From contig OZ025717.1 of NCBI GenBank assembly GCA_964019335.1, positions 62,001-126,000 on the forward strand: a stretch of DNA of 64,000 nucleotides. Direction: 5' to 3'. The position numbers were made by a program, and so were the translations under genes. The stretch comes from Diplonema japonicum. Its lineage: Eukaryota; Euglenozoa; Diplonemea; Diplonemida; Diplonemidae. A model generated the notes under the pieces. It worked only from the letters and a program-made list of their open reading frames with translations, was not told the DNA's origin and ran no database searches. Shown one piece after another: positions 30,750 through 40,413 of the stretch. The stretch's first letter is position 1, and the number at the start of each line of letters is the position of its first letter.

Positions 30750-33746
30750 CTACATCTCCTCACTAAACGCCGACACAACTAGCGACGCATCTGGCGTAGT
30801 CATCGAGAAGCCAAGACTCCTGTATTCAGGTTCTGTAGCAGTGGTGGCAGACAGAGGCATGCCACCGTGATCGCCTTGCAGCCTAGCCGCAATGTGAATA
30901 ACACACAGCTTGGGGAGGGAACGGAAAACGGGGACAAGTGTGCCCCATTTGAGCCCGGCTATCCCTGTCAACGGAGACTCAGGGGCTTTTTGTAAAACTG
31001 TTGACTGCTGGCGCTGAATTTCGAGAAGCACCGTAATCAGCATCACATCGTCAAGCAACTTCGAATCAACACACAAACAAAGCAAGGAAGCTACGTAATT
31101 TGCAGGCATCCCTTGGTGCCCGTACGAGATAACATGCTTCCGAACAGTTTGAAGAGAGGAAATCCACTCCCGTTTCAGAGACCCTTCCGCTTCCGTAGCT
31201 ACGGTGGTTGCTGATTTTAACGATGTTCTCCTGTGCAAGCCTCCTCCTGAAGGAGCGCCTTCGTCCTCGTATTCCACGAGCTCCGCATTTCTCAAAGTTG
31301 CGAAATGCCTTTCAAGAAGCTCTTCAGGCAGAACCTGCAAGCATGACAATGGGTTCGCAATACCCTTAAACCTGTACTCCCCCAAGTACCTCACATCCAC
31401 CACGTGCTGTAGATCGTCTAAGTACGGTTCGACAGCTTTGTACATGGGCTCTGTGACGAGGACCTGCCCACCGCATCCCGAGTCGGACACCCTGGCACAT
31501 TCGTTAACGATCCCACCTTCGTAGTCGTAGCCGCCTTGCGGGGTTGGTTTTACTATAGGTGTACCAGTGTGGATGCCCATTCGGACGCGGAGGCCTTTGA
31601 ACCCCGGTTCTACCAAACAAGCTTGGTGTTTCAGGATATCCTCAGGCCACTCTGCCTTCAGCAGCTGCAGCTGCGCGTCGCATGTGAACTCGACTGCGTT
31701 CTGCGGCGACGCGAAGGCGATCATGAAGGAGTCGCCGATGGTCTTCACCTCGTAGCCCTCGTGCTTCGCGATCAGCTCCCTGCACAACCGGTGGTGCATC
31801 TCCAGCGCCACGGCCATGGAGTCAGGAAGCGTTCCCCACAATGCCGACGACTGCAAAATGTCCGTGAACACGATAGTCACCTCACCTCCCTTAGGGGCGA
31901 ACCGTGTGAGGCGTTCCCTCGCGTTCTTCAGATGCATCCAATACAAGTACACAGCAGCCAAGACAAACAAGATAAACCCACCCACCAACGGCAGAATAAC
32001 AGGGATGTAATCAGCAGGTGGAGACGAGACCGGTTCCGGCACGCAAGGGCTGTCCCCAGGGATGGGGTGGTAATACCCGAAGTAGCACGGTGTGCAGGCT
32101 TCCCACGAAGGGACGAATTTCGCATGCAGGCCGCAGTCTTCGGCGACCTTCGCTAGCTTAAGAGGCGGGTTTGATGTGTTAAAGTCAAGAACGACGACTC
32201 CGTGGACGGCGGGTGTGTACGGAGATAGATCCTTTAACCGTTTCGCTAGCAGCGACCATGAGTCGACCCCGTTGGTGTCCGGCACCGTGCCTGGCATGGG
32301 GGTCAGGTCGTACTCGTCACCACCGTCGCAGATGAACTTGTTGGTGACTATCCTGTACTGTCGAAAAGGGTCGATGTCCTCCCAACCTGTTCTGTTCGCG
32401 TCGGGGGTCTGCATGGACGTGATGCGGTTGCCCGCCGGTCTTGACGGGTTGAACACAATCCGTAAGCCTTTCATTTGCATGAACTGTCCAGAGATGGTAG
32501 CATTCGGATCGAAGCCCCCTTCCGCAGTCACCGCCGACACAGAGTGCTCCAAAGCCCGCCACAACCTCGCCGCCGTCATGTTGACATGGCACAGGTTGTT
32601 GGGGTATGGGAAGGCAGCTTCGAGATGCGAGGTTCGGACTTCCCCAGCGTCCCATCCCGTGCGCAGGCTCCCACCGTTACACAGAGCGATGTCCGCATTC
32701 TGAGAGGAGATCATGGCATCGGTGATAAGCGTTCCTAAGTGGCACTCTTCGTGCCTGCAGGAATCGTACTTCGTGTTGTTTGGGTACTTGATGTGGCCAT
32801 GGGGCATCGCCGTGGTGCACAACCCCACTATGCTGTCCTTCGCAGCTGCTTCGTCGACCAGCTTCTGAATGAAGTCCAGGTCTTCCTCGTGACCTGCATC
32901 TATGAAGCTATTGGGCAGCGTAGTCGGCAGGTACTGGCGCACGTCTCGGGCACCGGTCATCTTCCCGGTGTTGTCGAATTCGAGAACAAAGGAATCCATA
33001 CTGTACCTCCCGTTCTTCAGTGGCACGAAACGCATGGTGTTGTTGACGAAGGGCTCAGGCGGCTCTGCGTTGGCAGAGTCGATGTACGCGACGGCATCGA
33101 TACCCGTCTGCTGAAGCTGCAAGAAGTCTTCATCAGACCAGGTTTGCACAGCAACGGCGACTACTGCTGTCACCTTGTGAATGGTACGGAGAAAAGTGTT
33201 CAGGTCCGTGACTTGCGGGTGCAAAGGACGCGTCTCGGCATAAAACTCATCAGGGGATAATGCCAAGACTGCGATACGGACCCCTGGAAGGGGCTCCACG
33301 ATCTTATAGGTAGAAAAGAGGTTGAGAAATATAGGATTACTCGCAACGACATTAGTGAGGAGCAAGGTAAGGTTGCTTTGCTGGATGTAGGCGGCATCCT
33401 CAATGGAGGAGTGCCAGGAGAGGAAGTATGGGGAGCGGATCTGCACCATGTCTGCTGCAGCACGTGTCCACATCATGTCGTTGATGGACAGGCGTGCGGG
33501 GTGGCGCTGGATGAGCCCCGAGATCTGCGTGAAGTCCGCAATTTTGAGGTCAGCATCCACCCCCTCACTCCCGTGTCGGAACACAGCGTTTATGAAGGGG
33601 AACCCTCCCACGCAGTCCGCCTTCGACACGTTTGAACACGGCGACCCCCACTTCGTTGTGAAGGGCTGCAGCGACTGCGTCGTCATCATCGTCACACGCA
33701 CAGACACCGACGCCACGCTTCCCAGCACGGTCAGCACCGCTAGCAT
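30750..33746 (-). CDS. receptor-type cyclase with 5'-nucleotidase-like ectodomain
   Basis: 998-aa membrane protein. Start at 33746 gives MLAVLTVLGSVASVSV, a signal peptide. Residues about 30-330 are in the position of the metallophosphatase domain of 5'-nucleotidases but lack the NDxH, GNHD/E and GHxH metal ligands. Residues about 335-540 match the C-terminal nucleotidase domain (GTLITDAM, ADIALCNGGSLRTGW, FPYPNNLCHVNMTAARLW), which in active enzymes binds the nucleoside. A single TM follows at about 587-610 (VILPLVGGFILFVLAAVYLY), then a class III cyclase domain with both metal aspartates (VFTDI, TIGDSFM), Lys in YEVKTIGD and Asp in GGYDYEGG for adenine, and catalytic VNECAR. A 160-residue cytosolic tail follows. 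Prediction: makes cAMP in response to an extracellular ligand. Confidence 0.88.
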   Translation of the reverse strand: MLAVLTVLGSVASVSVRVTMMTTQSLQPFTTKWGSPCSNVSKADCVGGFPFINAVFRHGSEGVDADLKIADFTQISGLIQRHPARLSINDMMWTRAAADMVQIRSPYFLSWHSSIEDAAYIQQSNLTLLLTNVVASNPIFLNLFSTYKIVEPLPGVRIAVLALSPDEFYAETRPLHPQVTDLNTFLRTIHKVTAVVAVAVQTWSDEDFLQLQQTGIDAVAYIDSANAEPPEPFVNNTMRFVPLKNGRYSMDSFVLEFDNTGKMTGARDVRQYLPTTLPNSFIDAGHEEDLDFIQKLVDEAAAKDSIVGLCTTAMPHGHIKYPNNTKYDSCRHEECHLGTLITDAMISSQNADIALCNGGSLRTGWDAGEVRTSHLEAAFPYPNNLCHVNMTAARLWRALEHSVSAVTAEGGFDPNATISGQFMQMKGLRIVFNPSRPAGNRITSMQTPDANRTGWEDIDPFRQYRIVTNKFICDGGDEYDLTPMPGTVPDTNGVDSWSLLAKRLKDLSPYTPAVHGVVVLDFNTSNPPLKLAKVAEDCGLHAKFVPSWEACTPCYFGYYHPIPGDSPCVPEPVSSPPADYIPVILPLVGGFILFVLAAVYLYWMHLKNARERLTRFAPKGGEVTIVFTDILQSSALWGTLPDSMAVALEMHHRLCRELIAKHEGYEVKTIGDSFMIAFASPQNAVEFTCDAQLQLLKAEWPEDILKHQACLVEPGFKGLRVRMGIHTGTPIVKPTPQGGYDYEGGIVNECARVSDSGCGGQVLVTEPMYKAVEPYLDDLQHVVDVRYLGEYRFKGIANPLSCLQVLPEELLERHFATLRNAELVEYEDEGAPSGGGLHRRTSLKSATTVATEAEGSLKREWISSLQTVRKHVISYGHQGMPANYVASLLCLCVDSKLLDDVMLITVLLEIQRQQSTVLQKAPESPLTGIAGLKWGTLVPVFRSLPKLCVIHIAARLQGDHGGMPLSATTATEPEYRSLGFSMTTPDASLVVSAFSEEM

Positions 33747-33894
33747 CTCAAAGGGGCTGACCACTTCCCCCGAACCCTTACCCAACTGTCGGTGTGAGAT
33801 TACTTTAAAACAAGAAGACAACCAAGATAACTTTATACTAATACATCTATGAAACCGAGGGGGGGGGGGAGCAGGGAGGACTCGCAATCCTTTT

Positions 33895-34950
33895 CTACGC
33901 ATCGTTCATTGTCTCCTTCTTTCCCGTCTTCTTCTTTTTCTTGTACCCGATAGGGACAGTCTCCTTTCTCAGGTAGTACAAACACAACAGCATTGCTGAG
34001 GCGACGAAGGAACATCCTGCACCCACCCAAGACAAATAGAAGGAGGCCCCATACACACAGGAACCAGATCGCGACGTAGGGGTAGAGGAGTAGGGACGGG
34101 AGCGGAGCCAGGTCCACGAAAGGAGCTCGCACATGTCATAGGAGCAATAGGAGGTGGTGAAGAGGAACATAGAGAGCGCCGGCGACACAATTCCACAAGC
34201 TGTAGAGAGGCCGCTCAGCACTAAGATAACAAGGGAAGCAGTCTTAGTGGGGTGTCCCTTGGAGGCTCCGAAGCTCACTAAGCACACGCCGATGATGGTG
34301 CCCGTCAACAGCACGATACTCAGAATGTACAGGACGCCGCTGCCCACCATAAGGCTGTCTGCTTCATCGGTGTTGCACCTTTCAGAGAAGAAACTAACCT
34401 TCCCGCACTCCTCAGGCTCGTTTGTAGTAGTGTTGCACATGCGCAGCACACCGTACGTCAGCTCAGTGACTTCGAATGTTGCATTACCATCCACTACCTC
34501 CGCTTCACGCTGCAGTTTCACGTTGAACCACTCCTGCAGCACCCCTGCCGCGAGGTATAGCACGAATACCACACTGCATACCCCCAGCACGGTCAGCAGC
34601 ACTGGTCTGCTCTGTACACCCATGCACGTCACCTTCGGCATCTCCACGTCATCCTTGCCATGCTGTTTACTGTGCTCATGTTCGTCGTGTTTTGCTTTCC
34701 CCTGCTCGGTGCCAGGGAATGCCGCCACCAGCGGGTTCTCTGGCGACCTATCGGCCTCCCGTTCCTCGTCGCTCCCCACTGTCGTTGCCATGTCCACGTC
34801 CACAACCTGCGGCTTGTTGTACAGTGTCATGAACTCATGCCGCACACCTGTCACAAGGCATATCTCCAGCTGCATGGACTCGCCGCACTCTCCACAGTAA
34901 GGTCCTCCTGCATAGCCTCTGGGGGTGCCATCTTGCTCAGGGTGTTCCAT
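33895..34950 (-). CDS. tetraspanning membrane protein (PMP22/claudin/amastin-like topology)
   Basis: 351 aa from the ATG at 34950 (MEHPEQDGTPRGYAGG). A long hydrophilic N-terminus with CGECGESMQ and a His/Glu/Lys-rich stretch is followed by four membrane segments: about TVLGVCSVVFVLYLAAGVLQ, SGVLYILSIVLLTGTIIGVC, TASLVILVLSGLSTACGIVS, and FYLSWVGAGCSFVASAMLLC. The first extracellular loop contains paired cysteines (LRMCN, EECGKV, SERCN) and N-glycosylation sites. Layout matches claudin-like tetraspans and kinetoplastid amastins, but sequence identity is too low for a firm family. The C-terminus ends in a lysine-rich tail. Its stop lies 149 nt upstream of the cyclase start on the same strand, consistent with one polycistron. 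Confidence 0.7.
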   Translation of the reverse strand: MEHPEQDGTPRGYAGGPYCGECGESMQLEICLVTGVRHEFMTLYNKPQVVDVDMATTVGSDEEREADRSPENPLVAAFPGTEQGKAKHDEHEHSKQHGKDDVEMPKVTCMGVQSRPVLLTVLGVCSVVFVLYLAAGVLQEWFNVKLQREAEVVDGNATFEVTELTYGVLRMCNTTTNEPEECGKVSFFSERCNTDEADSLMVGSGVLYILSIVLLTGTIIGVCLVSFGASKGHPTKTASLVILVLSGLSTACGIVSPALSMFLFTTSYCSYDMCELLSWTWLRSRPYSSTPTSRSGSCVYGASFYLSWVGAGCSFVASAMLLCLYYLRKETVPIGYKKKKKTGKKETMNDA

Positions 34951-35029
34951 GCCCTGCAGCTTCCTGTGTGGGATGGACGGAAAGTGGAATGCAATACAAG
35001 TGTACAAGGTAAGTACAATGTAGGGACAT

Positions 35030-36163
35030 CTAAGGTTTGAAGACAAGCGCTTTGTCGATGTCGAGGTCGCGCTTCGAGGTATCGCCCGGGCGGCAACGCT
35101 CCCAGCGGGGGCTGTTCTTGTAGGGGTGCGCGAGGTCGTGGAAGGCCTTCTCGGAGGTGTCGTTGGGTGCAACGAGCTGTGCAAGGATTTCTTGCCGTTC
35201 GACGTTGTCAGGCGTTGCGGTGGAGATGAGTCTGTGCCCAGGGTCGAGCCACGACTGCACACGGTGGCGCTCTGTGATCTCTTCCACCACCTTGCGGGCG
35301 ATTCTTCTCGCACCGTCGGATGCCCAATGCCCGTGGGGGAGCTGGTCTTCCTGCAGCTGTTTAGGCTTCACCACCTCCGTCTTCTTGAAAAGCACAGCGT
35401 CAGCTTCATGACGGGTTCTATTAATTTCCATTTGAGAGGGCGGTCGGAAAGGCTCTGCTTTATTAATACAGGGATTGCTCATTTCTTCCCAACCCTCGAG
35501 GAGCTGGACGCCTTCCCCCTCACCGGGAGCTGTTAACTGGCTTAGGATCTCGTGCTTACAGATGGTGTCCGCAGAGCTCGTGTTGCGTTGTGACTCGTAC
35601 TCCGCAGCACGTTTGGAGGCAAGGGACCTGGATCCTTTTTGAGACCATTCCGATAGCTTTGCGGTGCGCTCCTCGTCAGGTAGTTTTGGGTAGTCTGTCC
35701 GAATCTGTGCTTCTTCTTTCTTTATTTTCTTCTCCTCGTTCAGGATGGCCGCGTCCAGCCGTTTCAGCATGCTCCCTTCGTACAGCCGCTTGAGCATCTC
35801 TTCTTGCTTTTTTTTCGTCATTTTCTTTTCTGCAGGAGGTGGCGTCGGTGGTGCTGTTGGCTTTTTCTCGCTGTCGTCGGTCCGCCGTTTCGTGTTTTTA
35901 AACAGCCGCTCGGACAACTGTTTTTGCTTTTTCCAGTCTTGCTTCTGCCTGGCCTCCATCTTCCGAACCTGCTCGGTTTCGGTTTTTTCCCTTTCCAGGT
36001 TTCTTCTCTTGTGGCCGTCTTCGTGTAACTTCTTCAGGCGGTCCTTCTTGGGCCCTCTCTCCAATCTCTCGAGAAAATCAACTACATCGTCCACACCACC
36101 TGAACACGCCGGGGAGAAAGCTGACCCGTCTGCTGCAAGCTGCCAGAGGTCTGTGCTTGGCAT
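35030..36163 (-). CDS. charged coiled-coil protein of unknown function
   Basis: 377 aa from MPSTDLWQLAADG. Residues about 40-200 are very rich in Lys, Glu and Arg and predict long helices (ERLERGPKKDRLKKLHEDG, KKMTKKKQEEMLKRLYEGSM). The C-terminal third contains two related segments, EILSQLTAPGEGEG...NPC and EILAQLVAPNDTSE...HPY, each followed by Pro/Arg-rich sequence, suggesting an internal repeat. No signal peptide or membrane segment. Possibly a cytoskeletal or flagellar structural protein by composition only. Its stop lies 79 nt upstream of the tetraspan start, the tightest spacing in the window. Confidence 0.65.
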   Translation of the reverse strand: MPSTDLWQLAADGSAFSPACSGGVDDVVDFLERLERGPKKDRLKKLHEDGHKRRNLEREKTETEQVRKMEARQKQDWKKQKQLSERLFKNTKRRTDDSEKKPTAPPTPPPAEKKMTKKKQEEMLKRLYEGSMLKRLDAAILNEEKKIKKEEAQIRTDYPKLPDEERTAKLSEWSQKGSRSLASKRAAEYESQRNTSSADTICKHEILSQLTAPGEGEGVQLLEGWEEMSNPCINKAEPFRPPSQMEINRTRHEADAVLFKKTEVVKPKQLQEDQLPHGHWASDGARRIARKVVEEITERHRVQSWLDPGHRLISTATPDNVERQEILAQLVAPNDTSEKAFHDLAHPYKNSPRWERCRPGDTSKRDLDIDKALVFKP

Positions 36164-36524
36164 TTTATTCCCCTCTTTCTTTCTCTTTTGGGTGTGAAAA
36201 AACTTTTTTAAAAAGAAGACTGCACGAACAGTAAACGGGAGTAAAAGCAATAGATCTTAATGGGTGTGGGGGTGCGCGGGAGTAGCAGGGTTATTTTCTT
36301 TCCTTTCTTTGTTTTAGGTTACGTCGCGACACTTCTTTCTTTTTTTTTAAATCTTTTTTTTTTCCCTTTTTCTAATTCTTTTTAATTTCTTTTATTTCTT
36401 TTAGAAAAAAAAAAAGTTTATGGGGAAAAAAAAATAAAAATAAAAAGATTCCCCCCCTCCCCCCCCCCCCCCCCCCCCCTCTCCTCTTCTCCATGATGTA
36501 TATATCTCCCCCTTACACCCCCTT
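36164..36524. other. intergenic
   Basis: T-rich DNA followed by poly-A and poly-C runs; no gene seen. Confidence 0.6.
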
Positions 36525-37526
36525 TTATTTCACGGCAACAATAGTAGTAGAAGCACCATAGGCATCGACGGTGTCAGTGTGGTCAAGATAATCAACAAGG
36601 TAGTCGATGCAAGACGGACCGTGCGGGACATCCTTAATATTCATGGAGGTGGGCTTCGTTTGGTACAGGTAGTAACCCCTTCTGTGTAAGAGGTGGAACA
36701 CATCACAGATAGCCTGCTTGGGAACCTGTCCCCCATGCGCATCGGCCATCCCAGTGGGCCACAGGCGGAAGATGAAGGCTTGTATTTTATGAGAGTTGAA
36801 AAGCTTCATTGCACCGCTTATGATTTTTAAGTCCCATCCCTTCCCGTCCACAAGGACAAGTGGGATAACATCTTCATTAATGAATTCTTTGTCCAAGGTT
36901 GTGACTTCGACCTCGGGGGTTTCGAAGTGTGCTTCTGATGACTGCCACTTCCCAACCAGGTACTTGTCTGTGCGCAGGCCTAGCAGGCCATCATCGAAAG
37001 ATCCCCCCATGCGGAATTTACTTGTTCCAGGAGTGTCGGAAAATGCTTTTCTGTGCAATTCGATGCCTTTTAGATCGTTGTCATGGATGGTGCTTTTTGC
37101 TTGTTCGTAAAATTTCTCCGATGGTCTGTACACCCTGGCTCTGCAGCCGTTCTTGACGGCCTCAACCAGGTACTCGTCTGTGGAGTAACCTATCTCCACG
37201 AAAAGGGGGGGCTCCATGTGGTTTTCTTTCATCGCCATAACCAGCGGGCAGTACTCTAAAATGAGCTTTTTGATGATTGTGTCCGGGTCCTTCACCTTGC
37301 TGAACCGTACGCTTGCCCTCGACCTCGGGATTTCAGTGTGCCCTTTGCCCCTTCCGCACGTTCGTTTGTTGTGGAAATCTGCCACTTCTCGAATTTTGTC
37401 CTCACCGTCACCTCCCCGTCTCAGAATTTCTGAGTGTTCCCCTTTTTTCGGCTTAGTGTACTCATCTCCCAGGACCCCTGTCACCGAAAGGCAACAAAAG
37501 ACTGTGAAAGCAATATTTTTTAACAT
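36525..37526 (-). CDS. FkbM-like methyltransferase domain protein, secretory
   Basis: 333 aa beginning with a signal peptide or anchor (MLKNIAFTVFCCLSVTGVLG). The core resembles FkbM methyltransferases: PLFVEIGYSTDEYLVEAVKN in place of the usual nucleotide-binding glycine strand, VEVTTLDKEF, then LVDGKGWDLKIISGAMKLF and IQAFIFRLW, matching the LKIDxEGxE...GAxxLL...xxxE pattern. The glycine motif and the DVEG-like motif are both altered (DGKGWD), so methyl transfer is not certain. Family members O-methylate sugars or other small groups. Placement in the secretory path suggests a glycan substrate. Called from the overall pattern, with moderate confidence. Confidence 0.6.
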   Translation of the reverse strand: MLKNIAFTVFCCLSVTGVLGDEYTKPKKGEHSEILRRGGDGEDKIREVADFHNKRTCGRGKGHTEIPRSRASVRFSKVKDPDTIIKKLILEYCPLVMAMKENHMEPPLFVEIGYSTDEYLVEAVKNGCRARVYRPSEKFYEQAKSTIHDNDLKGIELHRKAFSDTPGTSKFRMGGSFDDGLLGLRTDKYLVGKWQSSEAHFETPEVEVTTLDKEFINEDVIPLVLVDGKGWDLKIISGAMKLFNSHKIQAFIFRLWPTGMADAHGGQVPKQAICDVFHLLHRRGYYLYQTKPTSMNIKDVPHGPSCIDYLVDYLDHTDTVDAYGASTTIVAVK

Positions 37527-38187
37527 TTTGCTTTTTTCGCGGTGTGTCCTTTTTTTTATATTTGTGTTTTTTTTTTTTTTTTTTTTTTTTAAATTATAGA
37601 AGATGGGAAGGAGAAAACGAAATTAATTTCAGTAAAAATAATTTTGAGGGATGAAAAAAAAAAAGGAAAGGATGGGGAGGGCGAAAGAGGAGATAAAATG
37701 GAAATCCAAGGTGGAGGGGGATGTGTGCGTGTTGTGAAAGTGCTTCCGGGAAGGAGGGGGAAAAGAGAAAAACACGGGGTTGTGTGTGGTTGGTGATAGT
37801 GATGTGTGACTAGGTAGTAGGCACCCCTTTACTCCTTTCCTCGTCCCCCCCTACTCGAACAGCAAAAGAAATCTAAAAAAAAAAAATGAAAAAAAAAAAC
37901 TGATGTACTTTTTTTTTTTTTTTTTTTTTTCTTCTTCTCGTTCCTATTTTCTTTTCGCAAGCTCCTTCAAGAAAACTATGTGCAGAGGTGGTTGGGGGAC
38001 AGGGGGAAAAAAAAAAAAAAAAAAAAAAAAAATTGGGCAAGGGAAACCGCAAAAAAAATCTAAACAGGGTTTTTTTTTTTTGATCAAATTCCAAGAAAAA
38101 AACAAAGGGGGGGGGGGACAAAATCAAAAAGAGCAAATGAAAAATGGTGGGGGGGGAACACTAAAAAAAAAAAAATGGGGGGGGTTT
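37527..38187. other. intergenic
   Basis: Poly-A/T/G runs with one GT/TG-rich stretch at about 37718-37810. No gene seen. Confidence 0.6.
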
Positions 38188-39990
38188 CTAACGGGTCTGA
38201 ACGATATCGTCAATCTATGTGTTTTGTGTGATATTTTCTTTTTCCGCCTTTTCTCATATACCTTAAGGATCATTGCCACAGTCTCGGTCGCAAGCTTCAC
38301 AGCGCTGGAGGGGACAAGGAGTGGGACGACAACGTTCTCAGAAGACATGTCAGTGACACAAGCCTTCCTGACGTTGATACCGTGGGATGCTTCACCGTCA
38401 TTGTGCTTGTTACGGAGCTCTGTCACGGTCCTGACAGGGTTGAGACCGGCGTTCTCGGCAAGGGTGTAGGGGATGACCTCGAAGGCCTCGGCGTAGGCCT
38501 TCACACAGACAGCATCAATGCCCTTAAGCTCCCTCGCCTTCTTTGCAAGCTTGATGGTGAGCTGCGTCTCGGGCGCACCACCACCTGCCACCACTGCGGT
38601 CTTCTTCACAAGCGATCTCACAACGCAAAGGGCGTCGTGGAAGGAACGGTCTGCCTCCGCTCCAAGAAGGCTGTTCGACCCCTTGATGAGCACCGTCGCT
38701 GTGGGCATGAGAACCATCTTAGCAGCCTCTGAGGTGGGCGGCTTCACACCCTGCACCCTCACAATCTTCCCCTCAGGTGTCGATTCCTGCACAACAAGGT
38801 CGGCGGTACCGAACTGTTTTTTTTTTTTGTGAATTGGGAGAAAAAGAACAAAAAATCTTTTTTTTTACCTTTTCCGCCTTGAAGTGGTCGATGGACGAGA
38901 TGGGCAGGCAGCCCAGGGTCTTCGTGATGAAGTCGACGTCCGTCCTCTCGATGTCCTTGAGCACCATGATCTTCATCTTCGCCAAGAAGTCCAAACTCTG
39001 CTCGTTCACGGCGTCCCTGAGGATGCTCTTCTGGATCAGCAGCACGTTGCACCCTGCGTCCTTGATCTTCTTGCACAGCTCCAGGAGGTACTTCCTCTCC
39101 TGCTTGATAACTTTGTCGATTTGTTGGTAATCTTTGATGGCGACCTTTTGTTATGATGGGTTTATCTTTTCACAATGCTACCTGCATCTCCATGTCAGTC
39201 TTAGGAGGGGACAGCTGGAACTGGATGAGGGCGATTTTGGCGTTCTGGATCTTGGTGGGGCCACCAGCAGACTGGGACGCCTTCTGCTTGAAGATGGTAC
39301 CTGTTTATTTTTATTTTTTCTCGTCATTTTTCACAAACCGTTGGTGATGAGTTCCGTGTCGTCCACGGTCCCCCCAAGGCATGTGAGCACCTTGATGTTG
39401 TTAAGGTCAACGTTGGCAGGGAAGGCGGGGTCCCTGACCTTGTAGACGGCGTCGACGGCCATGGGGGCGAGAAGGGCGCTGTTCTGGGACACGACCTTGC
39501 TGGAGAGGGAGGTGATGGCAGCCTTGATGAGCGTCTCGCGGTCATTGATGTCGATCGACTTGGACATGCCCTCGAGGACTTCTGCTGCGTACCTCCCGCC
39601 CTTGAGGAAAGAGGCTGCGATGTCGGAGGGGTGGATCTCCTTCTGAAGGAGGCTCTGCGCGGCCTTCAGGAAGCTCCCGCAAAGAACCACCACAGAGGTT
39701 GTACCGTCTCCCGCCTCCACGTCCTGCGCCTTCGCGAGCTCGATAAGCATCTTGGCGCACGGGTGGTGCACCTCCAGCTTGTCCATGATCGTCGCACCGT
39801 CGTTCGTGATGATCACGTCACCCTTCTCCTGGACTATCATCTTGTCCATACCCCTGGGCCCCAACGACGTCCTCACTGCGTCCGCCACCACCTTCGCTGA
39901 TGAAATGTTCGCCATCCTCACATCCCTCTGCTTGTCGCCCTGGCCCGCCGTGCCCCTCCCCTTCTTCACCGCCTGCGTGGTCGCTGCCAT
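38188..39990 (-). CDS. CCT4: T-complex protein 1 delta subunit (CCT4), five exons
   Basis: 541-aa group II chaperonin subunit, part of the hetero-oligomeric ring that folds actin, tubulin and other proteins in the cytosol. Characteristic sequences: [42 protein letters not shown] (ATPase), [16 protein letters not shown] (delta-type), GGGAPETQL, and the C-terminus [15 protein letters not shown]. Four GT-AG introns with frame kept: 39301-39338, 39145-39181, 38814-38868 and 38215-38261. Exons are 652, 119, 276, 552 and 27 nt. The last exon encodes only the final eight residues, IDDIVQTR. Two acceptors are preceded by poly-A rather than pyrimidines. Length is normal for the family. Confidence 0.95.
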
Positions 39991-40413
39991 TTAATAACTC
40001 TTCTCTCTGGATGACCGTAGTGTTGTGAGTGTACTTGACAAAATAAAATAATAAGAAAAAAAACGTTTGTGGTTGGGATCCCTGTCTTGTTCTCCCCTTT
40101 TCACCCCTCCATTTTCAAGAAAAAAGAAGGGGGGACATTTGAAATGAGTTGCACACCCCCATAAGCCGGGATGTGTTGGCGAATCAATGATACGCCCGCG
40201 TTGTTATATTACACGTATTTCTTTTCTCTCTTTTTTTTTTTCATTTCCCCAACTCTCTCTGTGCACCATCTTCGAAACCGGCGAGCTTGCCGACCGCGGT
40301 TTGAAAGAAAAGGAAGATATGAGATTGCAGAATTTCGGCATGACAAAAACGTGAGATAAAAATGGAGAAAAGGCTTTAAAAGAAAAAGAAAAAAAAAAAG
40401 GCATTTCACCTCA
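39991..40413. other. intergenic with ambiguous short open frames
   Basis: At about 40262-40353 a plus-strand stretch reads FETGELADRGLKEKEDM and ends GMTKT stop, which looks coding but has no ATG or acceptor. The same DNA on the minus strand gives a 45-codon ATG frame starting MPKFCNLISSF. Only one, if either, is real. The rest is AT-rich. Confidence 0.4.

Noticed and set aside
30720-30750. intron joining the cyclase to the retroelement fragment
   Set aside because: GTGAG...CACCAG is only about 29 nt, shorter than any placed intron, and lies after the stop codon, so splicing would not extend the cyclase.
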